A stretch of DNA of 64,000 nucleotides, taken from positions 5,862,712 to 5,926,711 of the forward strand of contig NZ_KI912107.1 in assembly GCF_000517085.1 (NCBI RefSeq), read 5' to 3'. A program made the translations under genes and the position numbers. The notes under the pieces were generated by a model that made no database searches, was not told where the DNA came from, and saw only the letters and a program-made list of their open reading frames with translations. How positions within the stretch are numbered: position 1 is the stretch's first letter; each line of letters begins with the position of its first letter. The stretch is from Saccharicrinis fermentans DSM 9555 = JCM 21142. Its GTDB lineage: Bacteria; Bacteroidota; Bacteroidia; Bacteroidales; Marinilabiliaceae. This document shows, in pieces, positions 62,514 through 64,000 of the stretch.

Positions 62514-63546
62514 TTTTGCAAAGCACCTAACAGACTTCCTCACAACATACCTTGTTGATGAAAGAGGGGCAAGTGAGAATACAATAAAGTCTTATCGGGA
62601 CACTTTTGTCCAACTTATTGGGTATATCAACAAAGTTGAAGGTATAAACATAAACCTGATCACTCTATCCACCATAACAAGAGACAGGGTGGCTGCATTC
62701 TTGGATTGGATACAGAAAGAGAAAAAAGTGGGGGCATCCACCAGAAATAACCGCCTGGTTGCCATCCATTCCTTCATCAAGTATGTTCAATATCATCACC
62801 CTGATAATATTTTTGAGTTCCAAAGAATTTTGGCTATCAAGAGCAAACGTCACGAGCGGGGTAAAGTAAACTATCTTAGCTTGGACGGAATAAAGTTGCT
62901 ATTGTCCATGCCGGATGCTAAGATTCGAAAAGGTCGTCGAGACTTGGCCCTATTATCCGTTATGTATGATGTCGGAGCTCGCGTACAAGAAGCCGCTGAT
63001 CTGACGGTTCAAGATCTCCACAAGGAGAAACCATATTACGTCACAATCCATGGTAAAGGGCGGAAAATACGAACTGTTCCGATGCTGGAAGAACAAATGA
63101 AAATATTATTATCCTACATGGAGGAAAATGGGCTCTTGAAAAGTGAGTGCCGTCCTTATCCACTATTTACCAATAATAGAAAGGAAAAGCTAACCCGAGG
63201 TGGAACAACACATATTGTCAAAAAATATGCGGCGATGGCACGCTCTGAAAATGACGAAATTATGCCTAAAAGTATTTGTTGCCACACCCTAAGACACTCA
63301 AAGGCAATGCACCTGTTACAAGCAGGGGTAAACTTAGTATATATCAGGGATATATTAGGACATGTATCCATACAAACCACAGAAATATATGCAAGGGCTG
63401 ATTCAAAGCAGAAACGAGAGGCCATCGAAAAAGCATATAAAAATGTTTCTCCTGAAATCGTTCCTCTTTGGGAAAGGAATGAGGATATACTTGATTGCGC
63501 TGAAACCTTTTCTTTATTGATTCTTGAGTCCTTATCAAAGGAATAA
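62503..63546 (+). CDS. Tyrosine recombinase, third gene of the trio
   Basis: I chose ATG 62503 (MRTTDFAKHLTDFLTTYLVD), which overlaps the end of the second gene by 11 nt; an ATG five codons earlier is also possible. The core-binding domain (SENTIKSYRDTFVQLIGYIN) is followed by a catalytic domain with Arg in GARVQEAADL, the second box HTLRHSKAMHLLQ (His in place of the usual second Arg) and LGHVSIQTTEIYA. The second box therefore looks altered, which might affect catalysis. It is 347 residues long. Confidence 0.86.
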   Translation, partial: RTTDFAKHLTDFLTTYLVDERGASENTIKSYRDTFVQLIGYINKVEGININLITLSTITRDRVAAFLDWIQKEKKVGASTRNNRLVAIHSFIKYVQYHHPDNIFEFQRILAIKSKRHERGKVNYLSLDGIKLLLSMPDAKIRKGRRDLALLSVMYDVGARVQEAADLTVQDLHKEKPYYVTIHGKGRKIRTVPMLEEQMKILLSYMEENGLLKSECRPYPLFTNNRKEKLTRGGTTHIVKKYAAMARSENDEIMPKSICCHTLRHSKAMHLLQAGVNLVYIRDILGHVSIQTTEIYARADSKQKREAIEKAYKNVSPEIVPLWERNEDILDCAETFSLLILESLSKE

Positions 63547-63699
63547 GTTGTAGAGCAAGAGTTATAGGGTTGTGTAAAATACAGGGAATCAGTATGTTTG
63601 TAGAGGGTAAGTCTAAAAATGAAGTTTGTGAGCAATTTATCCCTTTTTCAACAATTTGCACCGAAAGTCCCTGAAAAATTCAAGTAAGGTAATAATGCC

Positions 63700-63738
63700 G
63701 TGATTTATACAAGAGTATCGTCGGCAGACCAAGTATAA
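63700..63738 (+). pseudogene. Possible serine recombinase N-terminal scrap
   Basis: The 12 codons VIYTRVSSADQV followed by TAA match the first strand and catalytic Ser motif (YxRVSS.xxQ) of resolvase/invertase-type recombinases. Only this bit is present, and repeat sequence begins three bases later. The preceding 150 nt (63547-63699) hold no gene that I can support. The match is short, so chance cannot be excluded. Confidence 0.4.
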
Positions 63739-63743
63739 TTGAA

Positions 63744-63783
63744 AAATCGGAATGTCCCTTTTTTTAAATCGGAATGTCCCTTT
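63744..63783. repeat. Two direct repeats with 22-bp period
   Basis: AAATCGGAATGTCCCTTT occurs at 63744-63761 and again at 63766-63783. A period of two helix turns suits adjacent binding by one protein. Multiple short repeats at the ends of IS21-type elements look like this, but no transposase gene is present in the window. Confidence 0.6.
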
Positions 63784-63798
63784 AAAAATATGTGTAAA

Positions 63799-63834
63799 GA
63801 TAATAAAAGCAGCTTAATAGCTGCTTTTATTATC
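63799..63834. terminator. Strong bidirectional hairpin terminator
   Basis: GATAATAAAAGCAGC at 63799-63813 and its exact complement at 63820-63834 flank the loop TTAATA. The arms supply A/T runs on both sides, so it can terminate in either direction. The stop codon of the reverse-strand partial gene lies in the loop. Confidence 0.75.
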
Positions 63835-64000
63835 TGTGGTGGTGCTTTGGTATATTGGTTGACACAATGAGCCTGAAACGCTTGTATTACCCTTACAAAG
63901 CATTATATCAGTATACCCGGCATTATGGTTAACCTTAACAGGCATTTCATATTTAATTGCACCATCAAAAGGGTTGTTGGCCTCGAGGTTCTTTTGTAGC
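63814..64000 (-). CDS. C-terminal end of an unrecognized protein (runs off the right edge)
   Basis: On the - strand a frame is open from the window edge to TAA at 63816-63814, giving 61 codons (NPFDGAIKYEMPVKVNHNAG, then IMLCKGNTSVSGSLCQPIYQ). The composition looks protein-like and it ends at a strong terminator, which supports a real gene end. I recognize no family, and the 5' end is outside the window. Confidence 0.45.
   Translation of the reverse strand, partial: LQKNLEANNPFDGAIKYEMPVKVNHNAGYTDIMLCKGNTSVSGSLCQPIYQSTTTDNKSSY

Larger units (their letters stand above)
60275..63546 (+). mobile_element. Recombinase-in-trio (RIT) element, coding part
   Basis: Three adjacent tyrosine recombinase genes in the same direction, with a 3-nt gap between the first and second and an 11-nt overlap between the second and third. 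This is the defining layout of RIT elements. I give only the coding span. The outer ends are not certain: the palindrome at 60110-60141 may mark the left side, and I found no clear matching inverted repeat after 63546. Confidence 0.8.

Noticed and set aside
63156..63635. 159-codon - strand frame
   Set aside because: Covers the catalytic end of the third recombinase on the opposite strand.
63547..63699. Right terminal inverted repeat of the RIT element
   Set aside because: I compared it by eye with the palindrome at 60110-60141 and found no convincing complementary match.
1..64000. CRISPR arrays, tRNA and rRNA genes, known riboswitches
   Set aside because: No regularly spaced repeats, no tRNA-like cloverleaf ends with CCA context and no rRNA-like conserved stretches were seen on reading both strands.

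Overview
The window is a block of a Bacteroidota genome, most likely a marine or anaerobic polysaccharide degrader of the Bacteroidales/Marinilabiliales type (inference). The support is two SusC/SusD pairs, hybrid two-component systems (HTCS) that fuse sensor, kinase, receiver and AraC domains, many lipoproteins with short lipoboxes, and AT-rich leaders without strong Shine-Dalgarno sites. I saw no rRNA, tRNA or CRISPR array.

Left part (1 to about 32,030, + strand): a mannan-type polysaccharide utilization locus (PUL). It holds the C-terminal end of one HTCS, a CE2 acetylesterase, a GH42 beta-galactosidase, a GH43 enzyme, a GH27 alpha-galactosidase, a complete HTCS, a SASA-type SGNH esterase, a GH2 beta-mannosidase, SusC/SusD, two IPT/TIG surface glycan-binding lipoproteins, a mannobiose/cellobiose 2-epimerase-like protein, a GH5 enzyme, a PNGase F-like glycoamidase, a CBM9-like protein and a short GHL10-like fragment. 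Together these fit deacetylation, debranching and cutting of acetylated galacto(gluco)mannan. A deletion scar at about 13,540 joins a broken GH26 mannanase to the last part of a GPH sugar symporter. In known mannan operons a GH130 phosphorylase gene can lie between these two, so the cytoplasmic route looks damaged here.

Middle part (32,124 to 52,769): a pectin PUL. A reverse-strand HTCS diverges from GH105, PL1, SusC (split by a G8-tract frameshift), SusD, a DUF5123-like beta-helix lipoprotein, a PL9-CE8 fusion, GH28 polygalacturonase, CE12 rhamnogalacturonan acetylesterase and a divergent CE8. These would demethylate, deacetylate and depolymerize homogalacturonan and rhamnogalacturonan, and GH105 would process the unsaturated ends.

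Right part (52,959 to 64,000): a RecD2-like helicase, a SWIM/SNF2 helicase, an AbiEi antitoxin with an operator-like inverted repeat, a toxin gene (AbiEii) cut to 56 codons, and three consecutive tyrosine recombinases (a RIT element, the middle gene frameshifted). After these come a possible serine-recombinase scrap, a 22-bp-period direct repeat, a strong terminator and the end of a reverse-strand gene.

The most interesting unexplained signal is a dispersed element of about 67 nt, in five recognizable copies. Its arms form a long stem with a central tandem G.A motif that is kept or compensated between copies. Four copies end 24 to 34 nt before the start codon of a PUL gene, and one has become the coding 3' end of the PL9-CE8 gene. 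Several frameshifts lie at homopolymer runs, so sequencing error must be excluded before calling those genes dead.
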